Below, piece by piece: positions 47,059 to 60,600 of a DNA stretch of 64,000 bases. Source of the stretch: Artemisia argyi (lineage: Eukaryota > Streptophyta > Magnoliopsida > Asterales > Asteraceae); contig JARVZY010002399.1 of NCBI GenBank assembly GCA_030686995.1, positions 248,001-312,000 on the forward strand. Direction: 5' to 3'. The position numbers and the translations under genes are program-made. Each line of letters opens with the position of its first letter. The stretch's first letter is position 1. The notes beneath the pieces are model-generated. The model searched no databases and was not told where the DNA came from. It was given only the letters and a program-made list of their open reading frames with translations.

Positions 47059-50000
47059 TGTCACAACTCGTAATTTCATGTCCTGTTTCAAACGTCAAAA
47101 TTCCAATTTTTATCTCGGGAAGTTACTATTCACTTTTACTATTCACAAAACACTATTCATGTCCGAAATTTTTATTTCATATTCTCATAAGTTAAACTAT
47201 TTTAACTGTAATCCGAGAGTTTGGCGCTCGTCGGATCATTTCTGCAAAAATCACGAAGCCGTGTCCGAGATTTACATTCAGGTTTAAACGTCCTTCCGGC
47301 ATCCTGATATGTCCATAAAACAATATAAACGGTAAAAATATGATTTTCTCTCATTTTACGACAATTCTTAAAGTTTTGGAATTTTACGTTTTTCAGTTCA
47401 GCGTTTTACGCGAATTACGCGTTTTTAACCCGCGTTTCCAGTTTTAACAGCGTTTAAGCAACCCGATGGAACTTACCATTCATTTTATATTTTATTATGG
47501 AGTATTTTGACAAGTTTAGTCATTCTTTCAAGTTTCATATTTTTACGATACCCGAATTTATGTTTCGCGATTTAAAACTTTACGTTTAGCGATTAACGGA
47601 ACCAAAACTGACTCCGTAAACCAGATAATACCAAGCTTACTACATACTCATCAACCATGTGCAGCCCCCCCCCCCCCCCATCCCATGTTACTTCAAGTTG
47701 ACCATTTAATTACCATTTTGCCATCAAGATTAGATATTTGCAAGAAAAACAACTAAAACAATCACTAGTTCATTTTTCAAGATCAAAAACTCATTTCTCT
47801 CTTTTCTCCTTGGAGACTCACGACCAAGAAACACCATGGATCAAGATCCATTATTTTTCAAAGATCAAAGCATAAAAGTTGTTCCTTTTGTCATTCTAAT
47901 CAAGAATCTTACAACAAAAACACAAGAAACACAAGGTTTTGCCTCATCTAATCATCTAATATTTCAAAGTGAGTTATCAAATTTATTTTCATGTTTTCAT
48001 CTAATTAACACATGTATCTTATAGTATTCATGCTTAATTTCATGCACAAACTAGTTATACCATTTTATTTTTGTTAACTTTTTGAACATACAAACCCTAG
48101 ATTTTGATTTAGGTGTTCCTTTGTAAAATTAACATGATTACTAGTGATTAGGAACCCATGGCACCCTAAGAAGGTGTATGGTAGGTTTAGTATAGATTTG
48201 TGGTGTTTGCAAGAGATTTGGTTGAAGTAAAAACTAGTTTTGAACCATGGAAATGGTTTAGTAACATGTAAATATACCTACTGTCCCATTTTTGTAAATC
48301 CAGGAAAATCAGTAAATACAAAGTAAACTTTGGCAAAATTTTTAGAAAATACTTTCAAAAACGAATCCGTAGGCGAAAGAACGGATTAAAAAGAGTTTAT
48401 AACGAAGAAGTTATGATTTTTGCAAGTTTATTGACGAAAACTATTTTCCGGAAAAATACATGCTGATGGACGTTTTTCGTCGGACAAAAAGAGGCTTTAG
48501 ACGTAACCTGGAGGAGCCGAGCTTTCCAAAATATATTACTACATACTAAGACGTAACCGTGGATATAAAGAACAAGTAAAACGGGCTTATAACGACAAAG
48601 ATATTCACGTTTCAATATCGGCAAAAATCCTCTATAATTGGCAGCTTTTAGAAATAATAATAACACTACGTACTAAATTCTAGATTTTCTAGAAATATTA
48701 ACCAAGTACCCAATTTTATAACTAATGAAGTATTAGTTATTACAAGTATATTTTTATCACTACAAGGCGTTATTTCAAGGATTTCAACCCAAGGATTTCA
48801 ACACTAACATGGAAACATACGATATATATATAAGTATATATATTGCAACTAACTTTATTTTTCTAATAGCCATATTTTTCCTAAGTCTTGGAAAATGTAT
48901 ATTTTTAATAACAACAAGTATTTTTTTTCAAAGAGTAGAGTGGTATAGGAAACATGTGCATGGACATTCATAACATCATTTCATGATCTAAAGTAGATCG
49001 TACATCATTCATATTAGGTTGCGGCTAGTGTGCGCGCCTTGTTTTTCAGCTCATTACATGTTCATGGTACCATCATTGCATCATTACTCCAGGTGAGTCA
49101 TAGCCCCTACTCTTTTAATCATTTTGCAAACTCTTTGGGGGAGAATACATGCTCGTTTCACTTAAACGCATTACTCACTTTACATGGTTGATTACTCTAA
49201 TATTTTCAGCTTTATCTAAATACTTGTTTGATTATCCGAGCACAAAACAATTCACTTGCTACATACTTGCTATTTACTCATGGACATGAGTGCATAAATT
49301 TAAACTATTTACCGATTTCCTAAGATTGCCTAAGTTAAGGACCGGTAGCTACAATTTCATGGGTATGTTTGATTACCTACAATTACTTGGGTATGTTTGA
49401 TTACCTACAATTTCATGGGTATGTTTGATTACCTACAATTTCATGGGTATGTTTGATTACCTACAATTTCTTTGGTATGTTTGATTACCTACAATTTCTT
49501 GGGTATGTTTGATTACCTACATTTCCTAGGTATGTGATTACCTACATTACTTGGGAGCGTAACCTCCTACATATAGCTAGAAAACCTTTTCGGTGCCTTG
49601 AACTTAGTGCAATCAATATTCATTTTATGCGTTTTGCTTATGGTCAGATTCATTTTGTGGCGACATCGCCATGGCTATTGTACATACGAAAATTACTTAT
49701 GGAATTACGATACTTTTCCACCACTATTATTACTGGATTACGATGCTTTTGCACCAAACATATTACATTTGGCAGTGGGTTGTAAACACACAGGTTACAA
49801 GTCTCTTATGGCGGGACTTGGAACTGAGTGGATTTACGATGCCTTTGCTGGGAAATCTTCATTTTTATGCATTACATACTTTTTCACAAGACTCTATGAA
49901 CTCACCAACCATTGTGTTGACACTTTAGCATGTATTTTCAGGTTTTAACCAATGGCACGCTACTGGAGGTTTTGGAAGGGCATGGCATGGTCATAGAAGA

Positions 50001-50210
50001 CTCTGATTTTTCATTTGGGGACCGTTTTAAACTAGTTTAAGGGCCTACTTCCGCACTACTTTTACCAATGTAAATTCAACATTTTGATTTAACTATTTTA
50101 TTCTAAATGATTCAAGTGAAAACCATTTTTGAACTTGTGTTGTAATACCAATTGAGTTACACCCCAGCTACATGTATGCTTCCGCTGGACCCGATTTTGG
50201 GGGTGTGACA
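47059..50210 (+). mobile_element. Solo LTR (3152 bp), Tekay-like, target duplication ATCAC
   Basis: Starts TGTCACAACTCG and ends GGGGGTGTGACA, flanked by ATCAC (47054-47058, 50211-50215). It shares its 3' end and several internal blocks (CACCCTAAGAAGGTGTATGG near 48160, GGGGGAGAATACATGCTCG near 49137) with the solo LTR at 8706-12588 but differs elsewhere, so it is a related family member. A run of 15 C lies near 47665-47679. Confidence 0.85.
49361..49550. repeat. Tandem repeat, 28-bp unit, about 6-7 copies
   Basis: Units containing GGGTATGTTTGATTACCTAC repeat every 28 bases, shortening at the end. It lies in the same relative part of the LTR as the 30-bp repeat of the other solo LTR, but the unit sequence is different. 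Confidence 0.9.
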
Positions 50211-50401
50211 ATCACCGTGTTTGCTCACAATGTGAGCAACTGCTCAAACAAGGTGAAAGCATCAAGATGTTGCTTCACCAATTTCAAAATGAAACCCGTT
50301 TTGCTATACAACACATCATAGAACGTTTGGATGCTCTTTCCCATCCAAACAACTCATAGAGCATATTTGGAGGCCTTTTGCCCAATTTAGGATGTGTTTA
50401 A

Positions 50402-50946
50402 TGTCTTCTACTTATAGAAGTAGTATTTTAATTTTCTTTCATTTCTTGGTTATTTTTAATTTTTTTTTTTTTTTTTTTTTTTTTTAGAAGTAGGAAGATA
50501 GTTTTCATTTCTTGTCTTTGACTTTTGCAAAGTCACATTTTACTTGAAATGAAATCTTTTACTACTTTCTTACTTACATTGTTGGTTGATCATATATGAG
50601 TTGTTATTGTGGTTGCATATTGTGTGGTGACTACAAGCTTGATTATATGTTATTATCACCAACTAACAATTTTTTGTAGGTTCAAAATCCATGTTTCCCA
50701 TCTTGGCACTCCTTTTAGGGGGAGTATCGACCAAGGGGGAGCACGTGCATAGTTTCGCTACACTACTCTACTTTTTGTTTCGACAAAAAGGGGGAGAAAC
50801 ATATATTAACCTTTAAACTTAAAATGATTTTCATCACTTAAGTAAAACAAGTTTAATATATTTTTTTTTTAAGTCTTAAACACTAAAATTTTGTGAGTTA
50901 CTTAAAAACAAAGTTTATCTTTTATCATCAACAAAAAGGGGGAGAT
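50402..50946 (+). other. SIRE 3' untranslated region and polypurine tract, copy 2
   Basis: Poly-T run at about 50459-50485; polypurine tract AAAAAGGGGGAGA just before the LTR. No gene. Confidence 0.75.
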
Positions 50947-52044
50947 TGTTAATACAAATATCGCCTAAAAACGTTATTTATATTTTACAATCTTTGCTAA
51001 GTTTTGTTAACGACAAAATGTAAACTTTAGTTTCTAAGTAAAACTTAATTTTAGTTTAAAGACTTGCATAATTAGACATTTGCTATATTTTACATTTCAC
51101 ATAAAACACAACACTTTTTATTTCTTAAAATAGAAATGTCACATCACATTTATGGTAAGTTTGTCAATATACATTTAAGGAAAGATTGTGTGTTTGACTA
51201 ACCATAAGTCTTCTTGCACAAGTTTTTGTTTGACTAGTTTTTATGTGATGTGACTTTGGTTGGTTTGAATGATTTATTGCAAACCCAACTGCAAGCCTGG
51301 CGGAACCCTGGGGGTACACGGGCAGAACCCAACTGAGGGTTCCGCCGTATCCGCCAGACCTGCAGAAGGTCTTGCTATAAATACCAAGCTATATGTTTGA
51401 ATTTTGGTTTTATCACTCTACATTAGATTTTTACATACATACATTCATTCTTTCATCTAACCCTATAACATCTCATTTCTATGTGAAGTTTCTTTTGTAG
51501 CAAAGAAGTTCACAAGTTCATATAAAGTTACAAGTATTCAACACAACGTTGCAAGACTTGTTAGCTTAGAATCGTGTAGACTTTGTATAGTTGACACTTC
51601 ATTTGATTGTGTATTTTCAGTAGTGATCGGTTAGTATTTTAGTCCTCAAAATACAAATTGTGACGGGAGTTGTTGTACCCTTGTAAAAGAACTAACGGGA
51701 GTGGCTGTACCCTTGTAAAAGAACTCGACATCTAGCTTAGTGTCGGTAAACGTGTATAAGCGACGTGTAAGGTTTTCTCCGCCGGTAAAAGGAGCTTGTT
51801 GACTAGTGAAAGAAACTCTCGAGTTGGATACTCGGGGCATGGACGTAGGGCAAGGAAAAAGAGTCCTTGTAGCCGAACCACGATAAATACTCGTGTTGTG
51901 GTTTGATCGTTTCTTTCTTTATACTTGCATGTTATATATTGTTTGTGTTCATATCTTTGATTAAACGGAAAGTTTCGAAAGATAATCAAACAAGTTTAAA
52001 GTTTTTAAATGGTAAACTATTCAACCCCCTTCTAGTTTTCCACA
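50947..52044 (+). mobile_element. SIRE 3' LTR, copy 2 (1098 bp)
   Basis: Same ends and length as 30911-32008. The U3 inverted repeat GGCGGAACCCT / AGGGTTCCGCC is at 51299-51309 and 51336-51346, and the TATA box follows near 51375. Tat gag follows directly. Confidence 0.85.
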
Positions 52045-53450
52045 GTACCAATGTCCACGATAGACTGGGTACAACATCTGATTCGTAGTACTCAGAAGAA
52101 TATGAAGATGATGGAATACGCACCAATGTCCACTCTAGACTTGGTAACCGCAGAATACAAGACAGGCTTGGGCGACAACGCTCACTGAGTGACAGCTCTT
52201 CAAGTTCTGATAGCAGAAGGATCCAGGATAGACTGGGAAGACGGGCGCCTCCAAGTGAAAGTCCTCCAAGCTCATATTCTGAGGAAAAACGACGCAAACG
52301 TCGTAAAAGAGACAACTATTCCTCGAGTGATTCCTCGGACAACGAGGACAAAGAAACAGGACACTGGAAGTCTAGAGGAAGACGTCGTGTGGAGGAAGAT
52401 GAAGACATATCTCTTCCTTGGAGCCGCCAAAAGATTGATGCGTTCACACGACGCGTAAGTAACTACTCGTATGATAAGAAGAGGCGCATGCCCGCCAATG
52501 TGAAAACATATGATGGAACAGGTGACCCTGATGATCATCTAAAAATTTTTGAATCTGCTGCCACCATCGAAAATTGGCCACAACCTGTGTAGTGTCATAT
52601 GTTTAACTCTACCTTAGTAGGGAATGCGCGAACCTGGTTTAGTAAGCTTCCACGAAGAAGCATAAACGGGTTCGAAGAATTGCGAAAAGCATTCCACTTA
52701 AACTTTACTCAGAGAAAGAAGTGCGCAAAGTACCCTGTTGAGTTGGCCAGAGTAAAACAGCGCCAAGGGGAATCAACAAGCGCTTACATGGAGCGCTTTA
52801 AAGACGAATGCATACACGTCAAGGCGTGTCCTGAAGTACTTCATGGTAATCAAGAAATTAAATGATAAGGTCCCCCAAACCTTTGATGAGTTAATGAAGC
52901 ACACAAGGTCCTTCATCTAAGGAGAAGCAGCAGCCGCAGATAGTAAAAAAGGCTACTCAAATTATAGGCAACAAGAACAGCCTAGGAGACAATCCAATGA
53001 CCAGGGTAGCAATCGCAACAAGGGTTATCGCGGCCAGGGAAGCGGACGGGAAAATGATAAATAGACCCCCCCCCCTCACGAAAACACCAAGGGAGATATT
53101 CGCAACAAAGGGCGCAAACTTCCCGAATCCCCACCAATGCGCACCCCAGAGGACCGGCGCGTGGGGAATGGATACTGCGAATACCATGGACAAAAGGGCC
53201 ACACTACCAATGAGTGCGTCCAACTACGACAATTGATCAACAAACTGGTAAAGGAAGGTAGAATGGATCACCTCGTTAAAAATATAAAAGAAGGAAAAGA
53301 AAAACCAAAGAATGGAGAAAAGAAGGAGATAGCCAAAGACAAGGCTGACACAATCTACATGATACAATCAAGGCAGCGAAAAACTAGGCAAAAAGTCAGC
53401 CAAAAGTTCTCCTCTAAGAATGAAATTTCCTTCCCAACTCTCGCTGAGGA
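52045..53450 (+). pseudogene. Tat-type gag, copy 2
   Basis: Homologous to 32009-33454. It keeps the histidine of the zinc finger (GQKGHTTNEC). A TAG at about 52590 replaces a tryptophan codon, and the TAG in front of the C run (53061) is shared with copy 1. About 50 bases near 52840 are deleted and replaced by a short filler identical to sequence 870 bases downstream. Confidence 0.85.
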
Positions 53451-55283
53451 CAACGCAATAATGGAGCCACTCACCATTGAAATACATACAGGGGGTCACG
53501 ATATCCACCATATGTATGTAGACAGAGGGGCATCCGCAGATATCATGTACGAACATTGCTTCAAAAGGCTGCGACCAGAGATACAAAGTCAGCTGATCCC
53601 AGCCACGACATCGCTGACAGGATTCACAGGAGAGAAGATATGGCCCATGGGGTAATTACGCCTACTCGTGGTCATAGGTAATGCACAGCACTCTACGACA
53701 GCTTGGATGAACTTCATGGTAATCAAGTCCCCTTCGCCATACAACGGCATCATCGGCAGACCTGGAATATCATCCATACGCGACGTACCGTCCACAACGC
53801 ATGGGATGCTCAAATTCCCAGTAGAAGGAGGCATTGTAACCCTCTACAATGCCACTATGTCACCAAAAGAGTGTAACACAGTAGCCAGTGAAGTGGAAAA
53901 TATCCCAGAACAACGCGCAGCCAAAATACCAAACTTAAAAGTTTCCATCCACCTAGATTACCCAGATCAGCAAATATCAATTGGAGGGTCACTGTCTGAC
54001 AAAGGCAGAGCAGCTGTGTGCGTACTCCTGCAAAATAACCTAAACATCTTTGCATGGGAACCAAAACACATGACTGGAGTGCCGCACTCCATTACGGAGC
54101 ACAAGCTACAAATCTGACAAGGATATCCTCCAATACGACAGAAAAAGCACGGCCAGGCTCCAGATCACGCAAAAGCCATCCTAGAAGAAGTACACAAACT
54201 TGTAGACGCAGGTATTATGCGCGAAGTCTACTATCACGACTGGCTCTCTAATCCAGTAATGGTAAAGAAGAGTGATGGCAGCTGGAGAATGTGCGTGGAC
54301 TTCACTGACCTCAATAAAGCATGTCCACAGGACTGCTACCCGCTGCCAGAAATAGACTGGAAGGTAGAATCTCTATATGGATATCCCTTTAAGTGCTTCC
54401 TAGACGCATACAAAGGATATCATCAAATTATGATGGCTGAAGAAGATGAAGAGAAAACAGCCTTCCATACTAGTCAAGGGGTCTTTTGCTATACAAAAAT
54501 GCCCTTTGGCCTAAAGAACGCGGGAGCAACATACCAGCGATTGGTGGACACAACATTTGAAAAGCAAGTAGGTCGCAACCTGGAAGTTTACGTTGATGAC
54601 CTTGTTATAAAGAGTCACACAGAGGAAGAATTGGTGCGCGACATTGAGGAGACGTTCAAAACATTTGGAAAAATAAACATGAAGTTAATAGAACCTGATG
54701 GCATTAAGTGCACTTTTGGCGCGATAGAAGGCATGTTCCTTGGGTATCTAATAGAACCTGATGGCATTAAGCATTGCCTAGAAAAGACAAAAGCAGTCAT
54801 TGATCTCCCTTCTCCGCGCACATTGAAAGAAGTCCAGTCATTAAATGGAAGGCTAGCTGGACTAAACCGATTGTTGTCTAAATCAGTGGACAAGTCACTC
54901 CCTCTTTTGAAAATACTCACGAACTGTACAAAAAAGGGAGACTTTCGTTGGACTGAGGAGGCGGAGGAAGCCTTCCAACAACTCAAATAGCATCTTGCAT
55001 CACTTCTCAAACTTGTCGCACCACGACCAGGAGAGGAGTTGATCATGTACTTATCTGCAGCCCATGGAGCAGTTAGCGCAGTACTATTAACAGGTAGGAA
55101 CTCCGTTCAAACGCCCATATACTTTGTAAGCAAGGCACTGAAAAAGACAGAGACTAACTACACCGCTATGGAAAAGCTGGTCCTAGCTCTAGTATTCGCA
55201 GCTAAAAGACTGCGCAGATACTTTCAGGCGCACCTAATAGCTGTAATCACGGACCAGCCCATCAAACAAGTTATCTCTAAACT
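53451..55283 (+). pseudogene. Tat-type protease, RT and partial RNase H, copy 2
   Basis: The protease site reads MYVDRGASADIMY (about 53515), with R where copy 1 has G. There is a stop at 53653. RT includes SDGSWRMCVDFTDLNKACP (about 54270), KMPFGLKNAGATYQR and catalytic VYVDDLVIKS (about 54585). A 23-base repeat (54686-54708 and 54749-54771) has altered the thumb region. A TAG follows at about 54988, then RNase H motifs (YLSAAHGAVSAVL, TNYTAMEKLVLALVFAAKRL). The gene is cut at 55283 by the Tekay LTR. Confidence 0.88.
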
Positions 55284-57812
55284 TGTCACACCCCGCCACG
55301 GCGGAAACGCACGGGTGTAACTTCATGGATATCATCACAACACCTGGTGTCAACATAGAGAACAACTACATGCACATAAATAGAGCAATGTACCAACACA
55401 GAGTGTTATAACAACACCCCAAGATAAATAACCAAAACAAAATCCAAAAGGTATCTTCAATAGATATGAAAGTACCAAAAAGTAAACATAAATGTATCAA
55501 AACCAAATCCATGTAAAATCAAATCCCAAAACATAAGTAAGGTCTCCATATGCAACTAAGTCTCGCCTAATTGCTGCCCTTAACTTTGGCCTTAGAATGC
55601 TCACCTGAAAATGATTCTTAAAATGTCAACATAACGTTGGTGAGATTCATAGGTTTAAGACTCAAAACTTTAGGCAACCAAAATCACTGTGATTATAAAA
55701 TATAGCTGGACAAATAATTATAGTTATCATATAAGCTACATGTATCACAAGGCAATATCACACATAAGGCAACCATCGGGCGGAACGTGCCCACCGATCA
55801 AAACAACATACCGGGCCGGAACGTGACCCCCGCTCCAAATAATGGGTAAGTTAATACCCTCCGATCGGACCACACAAAAAAATAGTGAGTAGGGCTACTA
55901 CTCTCCAATTAGGTCGTATGCACGAGCAACAGGGTAAGCACCCTCCCAATTGGACCACACAGAATCACACATTATATCATTACCGTTAACATATAGCATA
56001 AATACGATAACATTAAAAGTCCGAGCTCTTTAACACACATAAACATAATCACAGTAATTCAAATCATTTAAGACAAGCATCGTTCCCATCCCAAGTTTAA
56101 AACAAGGTAAAAATATGGGACTATGACCTCACCTTAAACTCCGCAGCTTCCACAAAAACAACTCACAATCTATAGCACTCAAAAATAATCCACATTACAC
56201 AAGGTCAAGCTAAAAGCTACAACCCATGTAATATACATATGATGAATGTCTAAGACTCATATGACCCACCATGGATCTCCTAGACACCACACTAACCACC
56301 ACCATAACTTAAAACTCACTAAATCCCTTGCACTCTTAAAATCAGAAAACGCAGAATTTTTAGGTACATTCGCCCACATAAAATCATGACAAATAAAGTT
56401 CAAAGACTCACACCAAAAATTCACCATGGTCTCTCATAAGCATAGAAGCTAATCCCAGAAGGCCATGGACCAATAAAACACACAAATACTCATAATAAAT
56501 TCAAACTTGTCAACTACTCAAATTCGGATCTGAACGCACACCAAAAAGTTTTGATTTCCATAAAATACTTTCACAATTTTTTATCGCGAATCCTCTTCGT
56601 GGTAGCCTAATATAACCTAACACTTAGCTATTTCAGAAGGCCTAGTCAAAATACCACTTTTACAACCACATGACACCCTCAAACTTTTACCCAAAATCTG
56701 TCCCGGTTTGACAGCTTTGACACCTTAATAAAGAAAAATCAAAAGACCGACTTCCCGACCTCAAAATCGATCGTGTCTGGACTTTTTGGAATGCTCTTTC
56801 ATTATAATTCAATTTAGACCTAAAATTCGTGACTTAACTCTTCACCATATGTTATTTACACTCACATCTTTACAGCCATAGTTTTCTCTCCAAACCCTAA
56901 CACATAATCTAACGCGTTTAACACTCAATTCCCTTAACCATTAACCATATTATAGACATCTAATCATCCTAACATGTTTTACTTCAATAATTTACGGAAG
57001 TATATAAACCCTAGATCCCATCATATTAAATATTACATGAATCATAACAATAATTAATTAATTACACGTAAGGGTTAAAGATTTTACCTTGATTCTTGAT
57101 TATTGCTAGACAATTATGAAACCCTAATTTTTTCTTCTTGTTCCTCCCTTGTGTCGACTTTAATTGCAGGAAAAAAGGGTAGGGAAGTTTTGATTTTGTA
57201 TTTATAATTATATTGGATAACCCTTAAGGCTTAGAGTTGTATTTGGTATCAAATTTGGTTTCTTTTTTTCTCCTAATCCCTATAATCGGCCGCCCCCCCT
57301 TAATTATATTTATTTTTTTATTTTTTTATTAATTTATTTATTACACTCAAAACCTCATACTTTTCATATTTTATATATTCCCATAAAAAAACCTAATATT
57401 TTTCGCGATAAACCTTAATTTTATGACAAACCGGAAAATATTCATTTTCAAAATAAAGTTTCCAAAACTAGATTTTCACACACTCCATAAGCATTTCTTC
57501 ACAAAAACAACATTCCCATAACTTACTAACGCTCAATAACTTGAACGACGACTCGTTACACAAAACCTCAAAACGCCAAATATACACAAGTCATTTCTAC
57601 ACCACATGGGTGATCAAAATGAACTTCCCAAAATCAACATCATCAAAAATCACAATAACAACCACAACGCGAAGGGATTTAGTGCTAACCCAAATACTAA
57701 TCACACTATAACACACAATAACACACATATAACTACTCAAACCACACCAAACAAAGTTTGATTAACTCGAGGCTAAAAGTCTAACTAACCTGCTAAAATC
57801 ACGGCTGTTACA
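55284..57812 (-). mobile_element. Tekay/Del chromovirus 3' LTR (2529 bp)
   Basis: On the plus strand it runs TGTCACACCCCGCC...GGCTGTTACA; read on the minus strand, TGTAACAGCC...GGGTGTGACA. The polypurine tract lies at its high-coordinate edge. The Tat bases AAACT (55279-55283) are the expected left target duplication; the right copy is outside the window. It contains AT-rich and C-rich stretches but no gene. Confidence 0.85.
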
Positions 57813-57826
57813 TCATCCCCCACTTA
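57813..57826 (-). other. Tekay polypurine tract
   Basis: The minus strand reads TAAGTGGGGGATGA immediately before the LTR, the usual chromovirus form. Confidence 0.8.
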
Positions 57827-57845
57827 GGGAAAGCTCGTCCGAGAT

Positions 57846-58990
57846 TTAATAGCTCGTATCATCAGACTTCTCAGCAAACAACTTAGGATACTTAACTCTC
57901 ATTTGATCCTCACGCTCCCAAGTAAACTCAGGACCACGTTTGGAGTTCCATCATACCTTTACCAATGCAATCTTACTACGCTTCATACTCTTAACTTCTC
58001 GGTCCATAATCTCAACAGGTTCCTCCACAAAGTGAAGTGTTCTATCAACCTTAATCTCATCTAGTGGCACATGCAAACAAGCATCCGCCAAACACTTTTT
58101 CAAATTAGACACGTGAAACGTATCATGCACACCACTTAATTCCTCAGGCAATCTCAAACGATATGCCACAAGTCCAATCCTCTCCGTAATCTCAAATGGT
58201 GCACATCTAATGCTTGAATGATAGCTGTTATTATAAGAAAACTCAGCCAAAGGCAAATGAGTATCCCATCTTCCTCCAAAATCAATAACACAAGCACGAA
58301 GCAAATCCTCTAACGTCTGAATCGTTCGCTCACTTTGCCCATCGGTCTGTGGATGATAAGCAGTACTCATATCCAACCGTGTATTCAAAGCCTTTTGCAA
58401 CGACTGCTAGAACCGCGAAGTGAACCTACTATCCCGATCTAAAATGAAAGACACAGGCACACCATGCCTTGCCACAATCTCATTTATATAGATCCTTGCC
58501 AACTTCTCCATCTTGTGATCCTCACGAATAGCCAAAAAATGTGCTGACTTCGTCAATCTGTCCACAATGACCCATATCGTGTCATGTCCATTAATTGTGC
58601 GAGGCAATTTAGTAATGAAATCCATAGTTATATTATCCCACTTTCATTCAGGAATTGGCGGCTGCTGCAACAATCCAGAGGGTTTCTGATGTTCAGCCTT
58701 AACCTTCAAACAAGTTAAACATCGACTAACATACTCAGCTATCTCCCTCTTCATTCCCGGCCACCAATAAGCATCTCTAAGATCATAGTACATCTTATCA
58801 GAACCTGGATGAATCGAGTATCTTGTCTTATGAGCCTCATCCATGATCACCTTTCTCACATCTCCCACTAGTGGAACCCATACTCGATCTAAGAAATATA
58901 GTCCACCATCTTCCTTCCTTTCCATCTGCTGATCTAAACCACGCAACATTTCAGCCACAAGGTTCTCATCCTTGAGAGCCTCCTCTTGTG
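57846..58990 (-). pseudogene. Tekay-type integrase, decayed
   Basis: Minus strand. The zinc module is near 58680-58850 (H...H, then CLTCLKVKAEHQKPSGLLQQ). The catalytic core has D in MDFITKLP (58625), D in LDRDSRF (about 58430) and E in [19 protein letters not shown] (about 58335). About 100 residues after ...IRCAPFE are missing in frame, removing the end of the core; the C-terminal part ([31 protein letters not shown]) is kept. Stops at 58641, 58404 and 57948 break the frame. It ends at TAA 57846. Confidence 0.88.
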
Positions 58991-58999
58991 CTGCCAATA

Positions 59000-60600
59000 T
59001 CTTACTCTTAATTCCTGACTGCAATTTTATGCTCATAGCTCGCACACGCCTTGGCTTAATTATTTCTTTTCTACTCAACGCATCAGCCACCACATTCGCT
59101 TTTCTAGGATGATAATGAATGTCGCAGTCGTAGTCACTTAACAGCTCCATCAATTTTCTATGACGCATGTTCAACTCCTTCTAATTAAAAATATGTTGAA
59201 GACTCTTACGATCAGTATAGACCGTACTCTTCGTACCATACAAATAATGTCTCCAATTCTAGAGAGCAAATACCACCGCACCAAGCTCTAGGTCGTGAGT
59301 GGTATAATTCTTCTCATGAACCTTGAGTTGTCGTGATGCATAAGCTATCACCTTCCCCCTTTGCATTAACACACATCCAAAACCTTGATTCGACGCATCA
59401 CAATATACCACAAAATCATTTGGCCCGTCAGGTAACGTCAGAATAGGTGCATTACTCAAACTATCCTTTAATGTCTGAAAATCCACTTCTTGCTCATCTC
59501 CCCACTCATAATTTTTATTCTTCTGAGTCAACATAGTGAGAGGCTTAGCAATCTTTGAAAAAATTTGCTATAAATCTCCTGTAGTATCCTGCCAGTCCTA
59601 AGAAAGAGCGTATCTCAGAAGGTGCCATAGGAGCCTTCCAATTCTTGACCGCTTCTATCTTGCTAGGATCTACATGTATACCTTCACTATTCACTATATG
59701 ACCAAGAAATTGCACCTCTTGCAGCCAAAATTCACATTTAGAGAACTTAGCATACAATCTCTCATTCTCCAACAAGCCAAGTATTAACCTTAGGTGTTAC
59801 TCATGCTCTTCCTTCGACTTGGAGTAAATCAGAATGTCGTCAATAAACACAATTACGAATTTATCCAAATAGGGCCTACACACATGATTCATCAAATCCA
59901 TGAATACCGCTGGTGCATTAGTCAACTCAAATGGCATAACCGTAAATTCAAAGTGTCCATAACGAGTTCTAAAAGCTGTCTTGGGAATGTCCTCCTCATA
60001 CACTCTTAACTAATGATAACCAGATCGCAAATCTATCTTTGAGAAAAATCTAGCACCCTGCAACTGATCGAAAAGATCATCAATTCTAGGTAAAGGAAAC
60101 CGATTCTTCACCGTTAAATTATTCAACTCTCGGTAATCAATACACATTCTAAACGAACCATCTTTCTTCTTAACGAACAAAACAGGCGCTCCCCACGGAG
60201 AATGACTAGGTCGAATAAATTCCTTATCTTGAAGTTCTTTCAACTGTGCAGCCAACTCCTGCATCTCCGTAGGTGCCAATCGATAAGGAGCTTTCGCTAC
60301 CGGCATCGCTCCAGGAATTAACTCAATACCAAACTCCACCTGTCGTATCGGTGGTAATCCGGACAAATCCTCAGGAAAAACGCCCGAAAACTCACACACT
60401 ACTGGAATATCCCCCACTTTGAGTTCCCTAGACTTCGCACTCATAACGGATTTCTAATTCTTCTCCACGCTTTCTCCTTGTACTCGCAGCACACCACCAC
60501 CCTCTAATGGAATTCGAACCACTTTTTCATAGCATATTACTTCAGCTTTATGCCTAACCAACCAATCCATCCCTATTACCACATCAAAGCTACCATGTCC
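59000..60600 (-). pseudogene. Tekay-type RT and RNase H, decayed
   Basis: RT motifs are [27 protein letters not shown] and [11 protein letters not shown] (60444-60010), then a TAG at 60007, [16 protein letters not shown] and catalytic FIDD (about 59833-59844), a TAA at 59794, and [11 protein letters not shown] (about 59570). A frame change lies in an A-run near 59563. RNase H has YCDASNQG (about 59395) and further stops at about 59256 and 59175. Several stops are explained by C-to-T change of glutamine or tryptophan codons. Confidence 0.88.

Larger units (their letters stand above)
46282..50401 (+). pseudogene. SIRE 3' ORF-b, copy 2, split by a solo LTR
   Basis: The first part (46282-47058) is open and lacks the stop seen in copy 1. 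The last part (50211-50401) encodes the CxxC and helical C-terminus, with one stop (TAG near 50356). The 3152-bp solo LTR between them duplicates ATCAC. Before the insertion this copy had a nearly complete frame. Confidence 0.7.
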
